Of a DNA stretch of 34,754 nt, positions 14,318-22,330 are shown piece by piece. The translations under genes and the position numbers were made by a program. Under the pieces are notes generated by a model that worked only from the letters and a program-made list of their open reading frames with translations, was not told the DNA's origin and did not search any database. The first letter of the stretch is position 1; each line of letters begins with the position of its first letter. The DNA comes from JAICJR01 sp036555755 (lineage in GTDB: Bacteria > Actinomycetota > Thermoleophilia > Solirubrobacterales > Thermoleophilaceae): NCBI GenBank assembly GCA_036555755.1, contig DATBKS010000112.1, positions 1 to 34,754 of the forward strand, given 5' to 3'.

Positions 14318-15216
14318 CCGGAGTCCTCGTCCTCGAGCCGGCGGCGCAGCCGCTCGGCACTTCCGCTCGCCGCCGCCCGTGCCGCGCGCTCGGGCGTGAG
14401 CGCGACGCCGCGCGAGTCCGCAAGGTCGAGCAGGGCCTGGCGCTCCTCGTCCTGAACGGCGGCGCGCATGAACAGCCAGGCGAGCAGCAGCGTCGTCAGG
14501 ATGATCTGCTCGAGCATCATGATCGCGCCGGCCACGTTCTGATCGCTCAGCGGGTTGAGCCCATAGTGCACGTCGCGGCCGTCGTAGTACGGATAGAAGA
14601 CCGTGCCCGCCCAGATGAACGCGTTGGCGAGGGCCGCACCGGCGAAGCGGACGACGACGACGTACCCGAGCCGCGCCCAGTTGCTGAACCAGGCGGGCTT
14701 GGGCAGCGGCCCGAGCAGCGCGAGCCAGAGCAGCGTGCCGAACCAGAAGTACGAGGCGTGCTCGAGCGCGTGGATGAGATCGTGCCGCAACGCCGCCTGG
14801 TAGAGCAGCGGGATATGCCAGATGTAGTAGTCGAGCGCCCAGAGCGCCAATGCCACGACAGGATGCGACAGTGGCCGCAGCCAGCGCGTGGGACGCCAGC
14901 GCAGAATTGGCAGCAGCAGCGGACCGGTCAAGCCGAGCACGACGAGGAACGACGCAACGTCACCGATGATCAGGTGCTGCACCATGTGCGCGATCAGCAC
15001 GTCGTCGGCCAGCCCGTCGAGCGGCGGGCACTGCACGGCCGTCACGAGCAGCGCGCCGGAGAAGAAGCACGCCCGCCGCCAGCTCGCCACCGGCCTGCCC
15101 TGACGCCGCAGCGTCCGCACCCGGGCCAGGTAGGCCCAGGAGTAGAGGACGAAGGCCGCGAGCGGCGGTACGAACTCGCCGAGGTGCAGCGTCTCGGTGC
15201 CGATCGGCGCCGTCAT
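14314..15216 (-). CDS. ctaG: Cytochrome c oxidase assembly factor CtaG (Bacillus caa3 type)
   Basis: A 300-residue polytopic membrane protein with about seven hydrophobic segments. It has the HMVQHLIIGDVASFLVVLGLTGP block typical of the caa3_CtaG family, then HPVVALALWALDYYIWHIPLLYQAALRHDLIHALEH, where several His residues are arranged to bind copper or haem. It helps mature the copper centre of cytochrome oxidase. The ATG at 15216 overlaps the Sco-TlpA stop (ATGA, 15213-15216), giving a three-gene operon SRPBCC-Sco/TlpA-CtaG. No oxidase subunit gene is in the window. Confidence 0.9.
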   Translation of the reverse strand: MTAPIGTETLHLGEFVPPLAAFVLYSWAYLARVRTLRRQGRPVASWRRACFFSGALLVTAVQCPPLDGLADDVLIAHMVQHLIIGDVASFLVVLGLTGPLLLPILRWRPTRWLRPLSHPVVALALWALDYYIWHIPLLYQAALRHDLIHALEHASYFWFGTLLWLALLGPLPKPAWFSNWARLGYVVVVRFAGAALANAFIWAGTVFYPYYDGRDVHYGLNPLSDQNVAGAIMMLEQIILTTLLLAWLFMRAAVQDEERQALLDLADSRGVALTPERAARAAASGSAERLRRRLEDEDSG

Positions 15217-16448
15217 TGCCCCAGGGCGTAGCGCTCGATGTCGGAGTCGAGTGCTTCGGCCGCGCGGTAATAGCCGATGTGGCTGAAGACCCGGTGGCCG
15301 TTCGCGGCGAAGAAGACGGTGGTGGGAAGCGCCTGGGCGGAGCCGAGCGACGCGGCGATCGCGCCCTTCACATCGGTGTAGCTCGGGTAGCTCACTGGGT
15401 GGGACCGGAGAAACGTCGCGGCGTTTCCTGCGTTGTCGCTCACGTTCAGGCCCAGAAAAGCCACTCGCTTGCCGTAGCGGATCGAGGCGCGGGCGAAGAG
15501 CGGGAACTCGTTGCGGCAGGGCAAGCACCAGGACGCCCACTCGTTCACAACGACGGGGTGGCCGCGCAACTCAGCCAGGCGGGACCTGAAGGCGCTGACG
15601 CCGCCGACCAGTCCTTTCGGCACGACAGCAGCGTGGGGCGCGGGTGCTCGCCGGCTGCTCGACGCATCGGCGGCGTCGTCGTGTCCCTTCAGCTCGAAGA
15701 GGTCGGCCAGCGCCTGCTTGGGCGTCCAGGGGGCACGTGGGTTCTGCAGGTTGTCGCGGCCTTGGTCGTTGAGGAGCCGGCGTAGCGGGCGCGCGAGGTC
15801 GCCGCCCACGGAGGGCATGCCGATCGCCGCCACCCGCCAGCGGCCGGCCGGGTCGATCACGAAGAAGCCGTCGGTGTGCTGGACGTCGAACGTCTCGGCC
15901 TTACCGGTAAGCCAGTCGCGGTCCGGCGGCTTGTCCTGAGGCACACGCTTGAAGTAGACGCCGAAGAACTTCCAGAGGCGGCTGAGCTCCGCGCGCGAAC
16001 CGGTGAGCAGCCGGAAGCGCACGCCCGTCATGCGCTGGTACTCGCGCAGCCGGGCCGGGGTGTCGCGCCAGGGATCCACGCTCACCTCTGCGACGGTCAC
16101 ATCGCCTGCAAGGCCGTCGCGCTCGATCGTCGACTGAATCTGCTCGAGCGCGGCGCTCGTCATGGGGCAGACCTCGTGGCAGAGCGTCATCGACGGCGCG
16201 AGCAGCAGATACCTGCCGCGGAAGGACGCCAGGCTCGTGGCCTTGCCCCGGTCGTCGACCAGTCGCAGGCTCGGCACAGGCCTGTCGAGTGGGGAGCCCA
16301 CGGCGAGCCCGCCGCCTCTGAGGGTCCCGCTCTGAGCATTCGGCCCGGCGGATGCCGACAGCTCGGACACGATCGCAGCACCGATCACGAGCGCGAGGGC
16401 GAAGATGAGCAGGGCCAGCGCCGCCTTGCCTTCCCTGCTGTTCAGCAT
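15213..16448 (-). CDS. Sco1/SenC copper chaperone fused to a TlpA-like thioredoxin domain
   Basis: A 411-residue protein. One N-terminal membrane anchor (about 9-29) places the rest outside the cytoplasm. Residues 50-235 are a Sco domain: copper ligands Cys90 and Cys94 in CHEVCP and His191 in VQHTDGFF. After a Ser/Ala/Arg/Pro linker (about 255-278), residues 279-411 are a TlpA/ResA-like thioredoxin domain with WCLPC (Cys308, Cys311) and the cis-Pro turn LPTT (Pro375). Sco inserts copper into CuA and TlpA reduces the Sco or oxidase cysteines; here both steps are in one chain. Its start overlaps the upstream SRPBCC stop by seven bases and it is followed by ctaG. Confidence 0.92.
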   Translation of the reverse strand: MLNSREGKAALALLIFALALVIGAAIVSELSASAGPNAQSGTLRGGGLAVGSPLDRPVPSLRLVDDRGKATSLASFRGRYLLLAPSMTLCHEVCPMTSAALEQIQSTIERDGLAGDVTVAEVSVDPWRDTPARLREYQRMTGVRFRLLTGSRAELSRLWKFFGVYFKRVPQDKPPDRDWLTGKAETFDVQHTDGFFVIDPAGRWRVAAIGMPSVGGDLARPLRRLLNDQGRDNLQNPRAPWTPKQALADLFELKGHDDAADASSSRRAPAPHAAVVPKGLVGGVSAFRSRLAELRGHPVVVNEWASWCLPCRNEFPLFARASIRYGKRVAFLGLNVSDNAGNAATFLRSHPVSYPSYTDVKGAIAASLGSAQALPTTVFFAANGHRVFSHIGYYRAAEALDSDIERYALGQ

Positions 16449-16927
16449 CCGTCGGCGCGGGCGTGGGCGGCGTAGCGCTCGAGCAGATACGCCCAGCCCT
16501 TCTGCATGCCTGCGCGGTAGTCGTTCCCTCCTGGGCCATGGCGCTCGAACCCAGCGTGCTCCACCGATACGTGGGAGCCCCTATGGTCGCGCGGCTCGAT
16601 GCGCACGTGCACCTCGCTCGCCTTCGACGGATCCGGCTCGGGTGCGCGGTCCGGGCCGACCTGCCAGCAGAGCGTGAGCGCCTGCGGGGGACTCCAGGTG
16701 AGCACGCGACCCCAGTCGCAGCGGAAGCCGTAAGGCCCGACCTCGAAGCATGCCCCGCCCGCTCTCGGCTCGAGGCCAAAGAGCTCGAGCGAATCCTGGG
16801 ACCACGTGAACTCGCGCGGCCACCAGCTGCCCATGCGAAGCGCGAACAATGCGAATGCCTCGGCGGGGGAACAGGGGACACCCACCTCGGCGCGGACGAC
16901 ATCGGTCTCAGCGCTGCCAGTCTGCAC
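16442..16927 (-). CDS. SRPBCC/AHSA1-like domain protein
   Basis: A 161-residue protein of the START/Bet v1-like superfamily: VRAEVGVPCSPAEAFALFALRMGSWWP, GGACFEVGPYGFRCDWGRVLTWSPPQAL, then a C-terminal helix WAYLLERYAAHA, the pattern of AHSA1-type proteins with a hydrophobic cavity. The function in the Sco-CtaG operon is unclear; it may bind a lipid or a cofactor. GTG 16927 is chosen because GGGAG lies just upstream and the domain begins soon after. The frame stays open to 17065, but that extension is Pro/Arg-rich and would run through a regulatory site. Confidence 0.75.
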   Translation of the reverse strand: MQTGSAETDVVRAEVGVPCSPAEAFALFALRMGSWWPREFTWSQDSLELFGLEPRAGGACFEVGPYGFRCDWGRVLTWSPPQALTLCWQVGPDRAPEPDPSKASEVHVRIEPRDHRGSHVSVEHAGFERHGPGGNDYRAGMQKGWAYLLERYAAHARADGC

Positions 16928-17008
16928 GATCTCCCTCAATCCGACTGCGGGACCGCTGGCGCGGCGGGGGTCAGGGTAGACAGGCGTCGGCAAGCTGGAC
17001 ACGGCACA

Positions 17009-17068
17009 TGTCAGTGCACGTACACGCTGCGGGGGTGGCGTCCGCAACCCCGGCGTGACAGCCACGTT
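17009..17068 (+). promoter_or_regulatory. TGTAAG-type palindrome and ECF-like promoter of the amidase operon
   Basis: TGTCAG-TGCA-CGTACA (17009-17024) matches ten of twelve arm bases of the window's Crp/Fnr-like palindrome. Downstream, CGCAACC (17043-17049) and CGTTAG (17065-17070) give GCAAC-N17-GTT, close to the N16 arrangement before the epimerase and GH-like genes, though about 13 bp further from the palindrome. Confidence 0.45.
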
Positions 17069-17077
17069 AGGAAGCGC

Positions 17078-18745
17078 GTGTCACGGAATCGCCGTCCGCT
17101 GATCGTGACCCTGGCAGCGCTCGCAATCTGCCTCGCGGGTCCCGCCTATGCGCTCGAGGCAAAGCCGCCCGCTCGCGGCTTCCAGCGTGCGCTGAGCGTC
17201 GTCGCCGGACGGGTCGCCCAGCTCGATACCAGCGAGCACTTCAACCTCGTCGGCCTGCGCTGGCGCGGGGCGAGCGGCGCCAATGTCGCACTGCGCGCCA
17301 GGGTGGACGGGCACTGGTCGGCGTGGGTCCGAGTGGGCCACGCGACCTCGGCGCGTCGTGGTCGCCCGACCGCGACCGACCCCGTGTGGGTAGGCGAGGC
17401 GGACGCGCTCCAGGTCCGTTCGGACAGGTCCTTGACCGGCGCAGTCGCAAGCTTCCAGAACACCACGGGCACCGCCACGGCGCACGATCGCGTGGTCACC
17501 GCGGTACGTCACGCGGCCTCGGCGGTCACCCGGCCGCTGCTCGGAGCGCTCAGGGCGAGACCCGCCGAGGCCGCCACCGGCGCGCCCCGGATCCTTCCGC
17601 GCTCGAGCTGGAACGACGGCAGCTGCAAGCCGCGCGCGAAACCGCTCTACGGCAGCGTGCGAATGGCCTTCGTGCACCACACCGTGACGCTCAACGACTA
17701 CTCGCCGGAGGAGTCGGCCTCGATCGTGCTGGCGATTTGCCGCTACCACGTCGACCAGAGCGGCTGGAACGACATCGGCTACAACTTCCTCGCCGACAAG
17801 TACGGCCAGCTCTTCGAGGGCAGGGCCGGCGGGACCGACAAGGCGGTTGTCGGTGCCCAAGCGCAAGGCTGGAACTCACAGTCCACGAGCGTCTCGGTGC
17901 TCGGCACCTACACGCAGACCCCGCTCGGCGAGGCAGGCGTGAACGCCGTAGCCGGCCTGCTCGGCTGGAAGCTCGCGCTGCACGGCGTCACACCGCTGGG
18001 ACGCGTCACGCTCACGTCGGCCGGCGGCTCGGAGAACCGCTGGTCGGCGGGCACGAGGGTGACCTTCAACACCATCGCGGGTCACAGGGACGGCGACAGC
18101 ACGAGCTGCCCCGGCGATGCGCTATACGCCCAGCTCCCTGAGATCCGTCGCCTGGCGGCGTCGGCCACCGCGGGCACACCGCCCGACCTGGGCGCGGACC
18201 GTTCGGCGGTGGCCTACCGCAGCACGGTGATGCTCCGCGGGGTCGCACACTCCGGTTCACAGGCTCCGGTCCGCATCAGGGCCAAGGCGAACGGGTCCTG
18301 GCGCACGATCGCCGAGCTCACGAGCCACTCCGACGGAACCTTCGCGCACCGGATCCGCGCCCGCCGGACCGAGCTGTACCAAGCAATCGGCCCGCTCGGC
18401 CATTCGCCCGTCCGGCGCGTCCAGGTGCGCCCACGCATCGCGGTGATCGTCCGTGGCGCTCGCCGAGCGGCACGCTTGAGCTACCGCGCGTCCGGAGTGG
18501 CGCGCATCCGCCTCTACACGCGCGCGGTGCCGATGAAGCGGACGCTCATCGTGCGGGCCGAGCGCCGTGGCGGTGGCGCCTGGCACACCGCGTTGCGCCG
18601 TCGGCTTCGTACCCGCCGCGGGCGGCTGTGGACCACGTTCACGCTGAGCCGGCCCGGCCGGTACCGGCTGCGCGTAATCTCGCGCAAGGACAGGCGCAAC
18701 GCCGCCGGCCGCAGCCACCCGCGCTACCTGGTGGTGGAGCGATGA
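17078..18745 (+). CDS. Secreted N-acetylmuramoyl-L-alanine amidase (PGRP/Amidase_2) with C-terminal Arg-rich module
   Basis: A 555-residue protein. A signal peptide (PLIVTLAALAICLA, cleavage near GPAYA) is followed by a beta-rich N-terminal region. The zinc amidase domain lies at about residues 170-360: FVHHTVT (His200/201), GWNDIGYNFL, then GHRDGDSTSCPG (His336, Cys344), giving the zinc ligands of peptidoglycan-recognition amidases. It hydrolyses the bond between MurNAc and the stem peptide. The C-terminal 180 residues form Ig-like beta modules very rich in Arg. The start GTG 17078 has AGGA seven bases upstream. The stop overlaps the next start (ATGA), so it is co-translated with the SpoIID protein. 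Confidence 0.9.
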   Translation: MSRNRRPLIVTLAALAICLAGPAYALEAKPPARGFQRALSVVAGRVAQLDTSEHFNLVGLRWRGASGANVALRARVDGHWSAWVRVGHATSARRGRPTATDPVWVGEADALQVRSDRSLTGAVASFQNTTGTATAHDRVVTAVRHAASAVTRPLLGALRARPAEAATGAPRILPRSSWNDGSCKPRAKPLYGSVRMAFVHHTVTLNDYSPEESASIVLAICRYHVDQSGWNDIGYNFLADKYGQLFEGRAGGTDKAVVGAQAQGWNSQSTSVSVLGTYTQTPLGEAGVNAVAGLLGWKLALHGVTPLGRVTLTSAGGSENRWSAGTRVTFNTIAGHRDGDSTSCPGDALYAQLPEIRRLAASATAGTPPDLGADRSAVAYRSTVMLRGVAHSGSQAPVRIRAKANGSWRTIAELTSHSDGTFAHRIRARRTELYQAIGPLGHSPVRRVQVRPRIAVIVRGARRAARLSYRASGVARIRLYTRAVPMKRTLIVRAERRGGGAWHTALRRRLRTRRGRLWTTFTLSRPGRYRLRVISRKDRRNAAGRSHPRYLVVER

Positions 18746-19872
18746 TGCGGCGCACCGCGATCGTCTGCGCCGTGCTCGGCCTCACCGCCCTGGGCTGCGG
18801 CACCGCGCGGGCCGACCTCGTGATCCACGGGCGCGGCTTCGGCCACGGCATCGGCATGTCTCAGTACGGCGCCTACGGCTACGCCCTCAAAGGCCACAGG
18901 TCCGCGCGCTGGATCCTCCGGCACTACTACCCAGGAACGCGGCTCGAACGCACGCGGCGCCACCTGATTCGGGTCAGGCTCAGGGACGCGCGACGCGAGA
19001 CCGTGCTCGGCGCGAGCCATGCCACCGACGCAGCGGGCCGCCGGCTGCGCCTCCATCAGAACCGCTCCTACACGCTCTCGGTGGCGGGAACACGCCTCGC
19101 CATCAGGGACGACTCCGCCCATCGCACCAGGGCGCGGCTGCAGGCCCCGGTGACGATCAGCGGCGGCCGCGATGTGTACCTCCACGGACGAGCCGACAAC
19201 GGCGTGAGCGGCGGCGCCTACCGGGGCCGGCTCGTCATGAGCATCGCCGGCCCCCGCGTGCTCGCGGTGAACAAGCTCGACATCGAGCACTACCTCTACG
19301 GGGTGATCACCTCGGAGATGCCGAGCGGCTGGCCCTTCGCCGCGCTCAAGGCGCAGGCGATCGCGTCGCGGACTTACGCGCTCGGCGCACGTCGCGCCGA
19401 CGCGCCCTACGACGTCTTCTCCGACGTCCGCTCCCAGCTCTACCGCGGCATCCGTGGCGAGAGCCCTCGCGCGGTGCGCGCCGCGCATTCCAGCTCGCGG
19501 GTGGTCGTGACGTATCGGGGGCGGTTCGCCCAGACGTACTTCTTCTCCACCTCCGGTGGCCGCACCGCGGCGATCGACCAGGTGTGGGAGATGCCGGCGC
19601 TGCCCTACCTCCAGCCGGTCACCGACCACTACGACTACCTCTCGCCTTTCCACCGCTGGCATGTGCGCATCGGGACGGCCGCCGCCGAGCGGCGGCTCAA
19701 GCACCATCTGCGCGGGCAGCTGGTGGCCGTTGACGTAACGGCGCGCACCCGGGTGGGCCGGGTGATCGGGATCGAGCTCGTCGGCAGCGACGGAACGACG
19801 GAGCTCAGCGGAGCCGAGTTCGAGCGGCTGCTCGGGCTCCGCAGCATCTGGTTCTGGGTGCACGGGCCGTAG
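18742..19872 (+). CDS. SpoIID/LytB-domain protein with permuted motif order
   Basis: A 376-residue secreted protein. A signal peptide (IVCAVLGLTALGC, then TARA) is followed at once by GRGFGHGIGMSQYGAYGYALKG and HYYPGT (residues 30-65). In SpoIID this glycine-rich block normally stands at the C-terminal end of the domain. The catalytic block VNKLDIEHYLYGVITSEMP with Glu192, then LKAQAIASRTYAL, follows later. SpoIID is a lytic transglycosylase that cuts denuded glycan strands, often working after an amidase, and here the gene directly follows one. There is no sign of sporulation genes. A second ATG at 18745 is an alternative start. Confidence 0.88.
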   Translation: MMRRTAIVCAVLGLTALGCGTARADLVIHGRGFGHGIGMSQYGAYGYALKGHRSARWILRHYYPGTRLERTRRHLIRVRLRDARRETVLGASHATDAAGRRLRLHQNRSYTLSVAGTRLAIRDDSAHRTRARLQAPVTISGGRDVYLHGRADNGVSGGAYRGRLVMSIAGPRVLAVNKLDIEHYLYGVITSEMPSGWPFAALKAQAIASRTYALGARRADAPYDVFSDVRSQLYRGIRGESPRAVRAAHSSSRVVVTYRGRFAQTYFFSTSGGRTAAIDQVWEMPALPYLQPVTDHYDYLSPFHRWHVRIGTAAAERRLKHHLRGQLVAVDVTARTRVGRVIGIELVGSDGTTELSGAEFERLLGLRSIWFWVHGP

Positions 19873-19875
19873 CCG

Positions 19876-19926
19876 TGTAACCCCAGTTACCTCGCACGCA
19901 ACCGGCGCCGGTGGCCGTGTTGCAAG
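19876..19926 (+). promoter_or_regulatory. TGTAAG-type palindrome and composite promoter of the GH-like gene
   Basis: TGTAAC-CCCA-GTTACC (19876-19891) is a near-perfect palindrome of the window's Crp/Fnr-like type with C/G in place of G/C at the inner position. CGCAACC (19897-19903) starts 13.5 bp and TGTTGCAAG (19918-19926) starts 34.5 bp from its centre, exactly as in front of the epimerase gene at 10619. Confidence 0.55.
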
Positions 19927-19956
19927 ACGCGACCTCGACCACAGGGAATGATTCGA

Positions 19957-21444
19957 ATGCGACTTGCAGCCGGTGGCGCGCTCTGCGCCGCCCTGCTCAC
20001 CTTGATGCTCGCCGCGGCGGCGCACGCCAACACGAGGCAGGAGACGCTGGTCCAGGACGACCGCACGCTCCTCTTCTCGGGCCCCGCCGTCCGCGAACGG
20101 GCGCTAGACCAGATCAGCGCGCTCGGGACCGAAGGAATCCACAGCCTCGTCTTCTGGGGCCGGATCGCGCCGAACGCCCTTTCGCGGCACAAGCCCCACT
20201 TCAACGCGACCAACCCCGCCGACTATCCAGCGCAGGCCTGGGACGTCTATGACGACCTGGTGAGGAGCACAAGCGCGCGGGGGCTCAAGCTGCTGCTGAC
20301 GCCCACCGGCGCGATGCCGGCGTGGGCGTCGCGCTGCCACGGCAGGATCTCGCTGCTCCAGGACTGTCGCCCCAGCCCGCACGAGTTCGGCATGTTCATG
20401 GTCGCGCTGGCCAAGCGCTACTCGGGCCGCTACCACGATGAGAACCAGGGCGGTGGGGTCCTTCCGCGGGTCAGGCGCTGGTCCGTCTGGAACGAGCCGA
20501 ACCAGGGCGGTTGGCTCAAGCCTCAGTACACCCGGCGGCACGGGCATCTGGTGGCCGCCGCGCCGTCGATCTACCGCGGTCTGGTGCGCGCGGCGGTGCA
20601 TGCGTTGCGCGCCCACCGCCACAGGCACGATCAGATACTGCTCGGCGAGACCGCACCGATCGGTCGCACCAGGGGACGCCCACTCACGCGCCCGATCTCG
20701 CCGGTGTCGTTCTACCGCGACCTGTTCTGCATCAACTCGCACGGGCACGTGCTGCGCGGTCGCGCCGCCCGGCGGCTGTCGGGCTGTCGTCACTTCCATC
20801 GCCTGCGCGTGACGGGGGTCGCCCATCATCCCTACACCCGAGGCGGCTATCAGACGCCCCGGAATCGCGGGCGGCACGGCTGGGTCACGCTGTCGAGCGT
20901 GTCCAGGCTCGAGCGGGTGCTCGACCGGGCGGCACATCACCACCGGATCCGCCGAGCGGCGCCGATCTGGTACACGGAGCTCGGTTACCAGACGCGACCG
21001 CCCGACCCGTATGGCGTAAGCCTGCGGCGGCAGGCGGCCTACATCAACGAGTCGAACTGGCTCGCCTACCGAACGCACCGCGTGCGCTCTATCGCGCAAT
21101 ACCAGCTGTTCGACGAGCCGGAGCGAGCGGTGTTCAACACCGGCCTGCGCTTTGCGGGCGGGCGCGACAAGCCGTCGCTGCGGGCCTTCCGGACACCGCT
21201 GTGGGTGAGCGGCTCGCACCACCGCGTCGTAGTGTTCGGCCAGGTGCGACCGGCCGCACGCGGGCGGGTCGTACGGATCCAGTTCCGTCACCGTGGTCAC
21301 CACTACAGGACGCTCGCGCGTGTGAGATTGCGCAATCCGCGCGGCTATTTCGTGCGCCACTTCATGCCGCGGCGGGGCTATTGGCGACTGGCCTGGACGA
21401 GCGCCGCGGGGCACAGGGTGCACAGCCGGACCGCCCACCGCTGA
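19957..21444 (+). CDS. Secreted clan GH-A glycoside hydrolase-like protein
   Basis: A 495-residue exported protein with a strong signal peptide (GGALCAALLTLMLAAAAHA). The body is a TIM-barrel of the cellulase/GH39-like type: VFWGRIAP, LLLTPTGAMPAW, then RRWSVWNEPN, whose Glu180 would be the acid/base, and IWYTELGYQT, whose Glu341 fits the nucleophile at the end of strand 7. The C-terminal 80 residues are a very Arg/His-rich beta module. It probably cuts a cell-surface or environmental polysaccharide; the substrate is unknown. ATG 19957 is chosen because AGGGA lies nine bases upstream; ATG 19948 directly abuts that sequence. Confidence 0.82.
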   Translation: MRLAAGGALCAALLTLMLAAAAHANTRQETLVQDDRTLLFSGPAVRERALDQISALGTEGIHSLVFWGRIAPNALSRHKPHFNATNPADYPAQAWDVYDDLVRSTSARGLKLLLTPTGAMPAWASRCHGRISLLQDCRPSPHEFGMFMVALAKRYSGRYHDENQGGGVLPRVRRWSVWNEPNQGGWLKPQYTRRHGHLVAAAPSIYRGLVRAAVHALRAHRHRHDQILLGETAPIGRTRGRPLTRPISPVSFYRDLFCINSHGHVLRGRAARRLSGCRHFHRLRVTGVAHHPYTRGGYQTPRNRGRHGWVTLSSVSRLERVLDRAAHHHRIRRAAPIWYTELGYQTRPPDPYGVSLRRQAAYINESNWLAYRTHRVRSIAQYQLFDEPERAVFNTGLRFAGGRDKPSLRAFRTPLWVSGSHHRVVVFGQVRPAARGRVVRIQFRHRGHHYRTLARVRLRNPRGYFVRHFMPRRGYWRLAWTSAAGHRVHSRTAHR

Positions 21445-21465
21445 CGAGTTCCGATCCCAGAGATG

Positions 21466-21529
21466 CTGGCGGCCGCACACGCGTCGGACGCGGCCGCCAG
21501 CCCCTGGGAGAGGGCAGGCGCTCCCTGCC
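21466..21529. terminator. Two consecutive hairpins after the GH-like gene
   Basis: CTGGCGGCCGC (21466-21476) and GCGGCCGCCAG (21490-21500) form a perfect 11-bp stem with a 13-base loop. GGCAGG (21513-21518) and CCTGCC (21524-21529) form a second stem. They start 22 bp after the stop codon. No T-run follows, which is common in actinobacterial terminators. Confidence 0.55.
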
Positions 21530-21574
21530 TGCTATCGATGAAATAACGCGGCGCCAAGCCGGGTAGCGCGGCGA

Positions 21575-21622
21575 GGTACGCACGCTTACCTGGTCCGAGG
21601 GGGGCCGCCCAGCGCCAGGTAA
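21575..21622 (+). promoter_or_regulatory. TGTAAG-like palindrome overlapping a longer inverted repeat
   Basis: GGTACG-CACG-CTTACC (21575-21590) has the geometry of the other sites but G and C at the outer positions, so it is the weakest of the seven. TTACCTGG (21586-21593) recurs inverted as CCAGGTAA (21615-21622). The gap 21445-21748 otherwise holds only the hairpins upstream and no further gene. Confidence 0.35.
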
Positions 21623-21748
21623 TCGTGCTGACAATTGTGCACGGCAGCGTCGGGCGCGTGTGCTCCACTACCCCCAGTGGAGTCGGCTGCTCGCCCGACC
21701 GGTCAACGTCCCGCTGATGCGCGCGTGTCGTGGGAGGCGGTGTGGTGC

Positions 21749-22267
21749 GTGCTGAGGGTCGACCACGCCGGTGCGCGACCGGTCGATTGGTTCGCCCTCT
21801 ACCTGGCGGCTCGTCTCTTTGCGAGCCTCCTGGCGCTCGCAATCGTGAGCTTCGACGGTTCGGTCCTGACGGCATGGCCGCTGCTCCTCTACGGCCCCCT
21901 CACCACCGCCGCCCTTGCCGCCTTTCCGCGTCTGCGGCATGCGGCCGGCGTGCGCCTGATCGACCCGGCCGCGGGGCTGGCGTTGATCGTGATCGCGGGT
22001 CACGAGCCAAGCCCCTACTACCTCCTCTGGCTCACCACCCTGATCCTGCCGGCGACGTCGCTGCCGACGCTCGACGCGCTCTGGCTCGCCCTCGCGGCGG
22101 CGGTGGACTTCCTACTCTGCGCCATCCTCACCGGGCCCGATCCACGCGCGCTCTCCCCGGCATCGTCGGCCACCGTGACCGTGTGCGCCGTGCTGCCATT
22201 CGCGCTCGTCACTTTGCTGGCGCATGGGGCCGGCTCGCTGCGCGAAGACGACGACCACCCGGACTGA
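21749..22267 (+). CDS. Integral membrane protein of unknown function
   Basis: A 172-residue protein with about five hydrophobic helices (WFALYLAARLFASLLALAIVSF, LLLYGPLTTAALAAF, AGLALIVIAG, LLWLTTLILPATSLPTL, AVLPFALVTLLAHG) and an acidic tail EDDDHPD. It looks like the membrane part of histidine kinases without a kinase domain, but no family is recognised. GTG 21749 has GGGAGG eleven bases upstream; in-frame GTGs at 21725 and 21740 are alternatives. A TGTAAG-like site lies 160 bp upstream. Confidence 0.6.
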   Translation: MLRVDHAGARPVDWFALYLAARLFASLLALAIVSFDGSVLTAWPLLLYGPLTTAALAAFPRLRHAAGVRLIDPAAGLALIVIAGHEPSPYYLLWLTTLILPATSLPTLDALWLALAAAVDFLLCAILTGPDPRALSPASSATVTVCAVLPFALVTLLAHGAGSLREDDDHPD

Positions 22268-22330
22268 TGTGTGGTCAGCCGCGATACCTCCGCCGCCTGA
22301 GCGCGGCCCGGTTCGGGTAGCGGCCCGACC

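Noticed and set aside
15899..15912. TTACCGGTAA palindrome resembling the regulatory site
   Set aside because: It lies inside the Sco domain coding sequence, has no 4-base spacer, and does not fit the TGTAAG-N4-CTTACA geometry.
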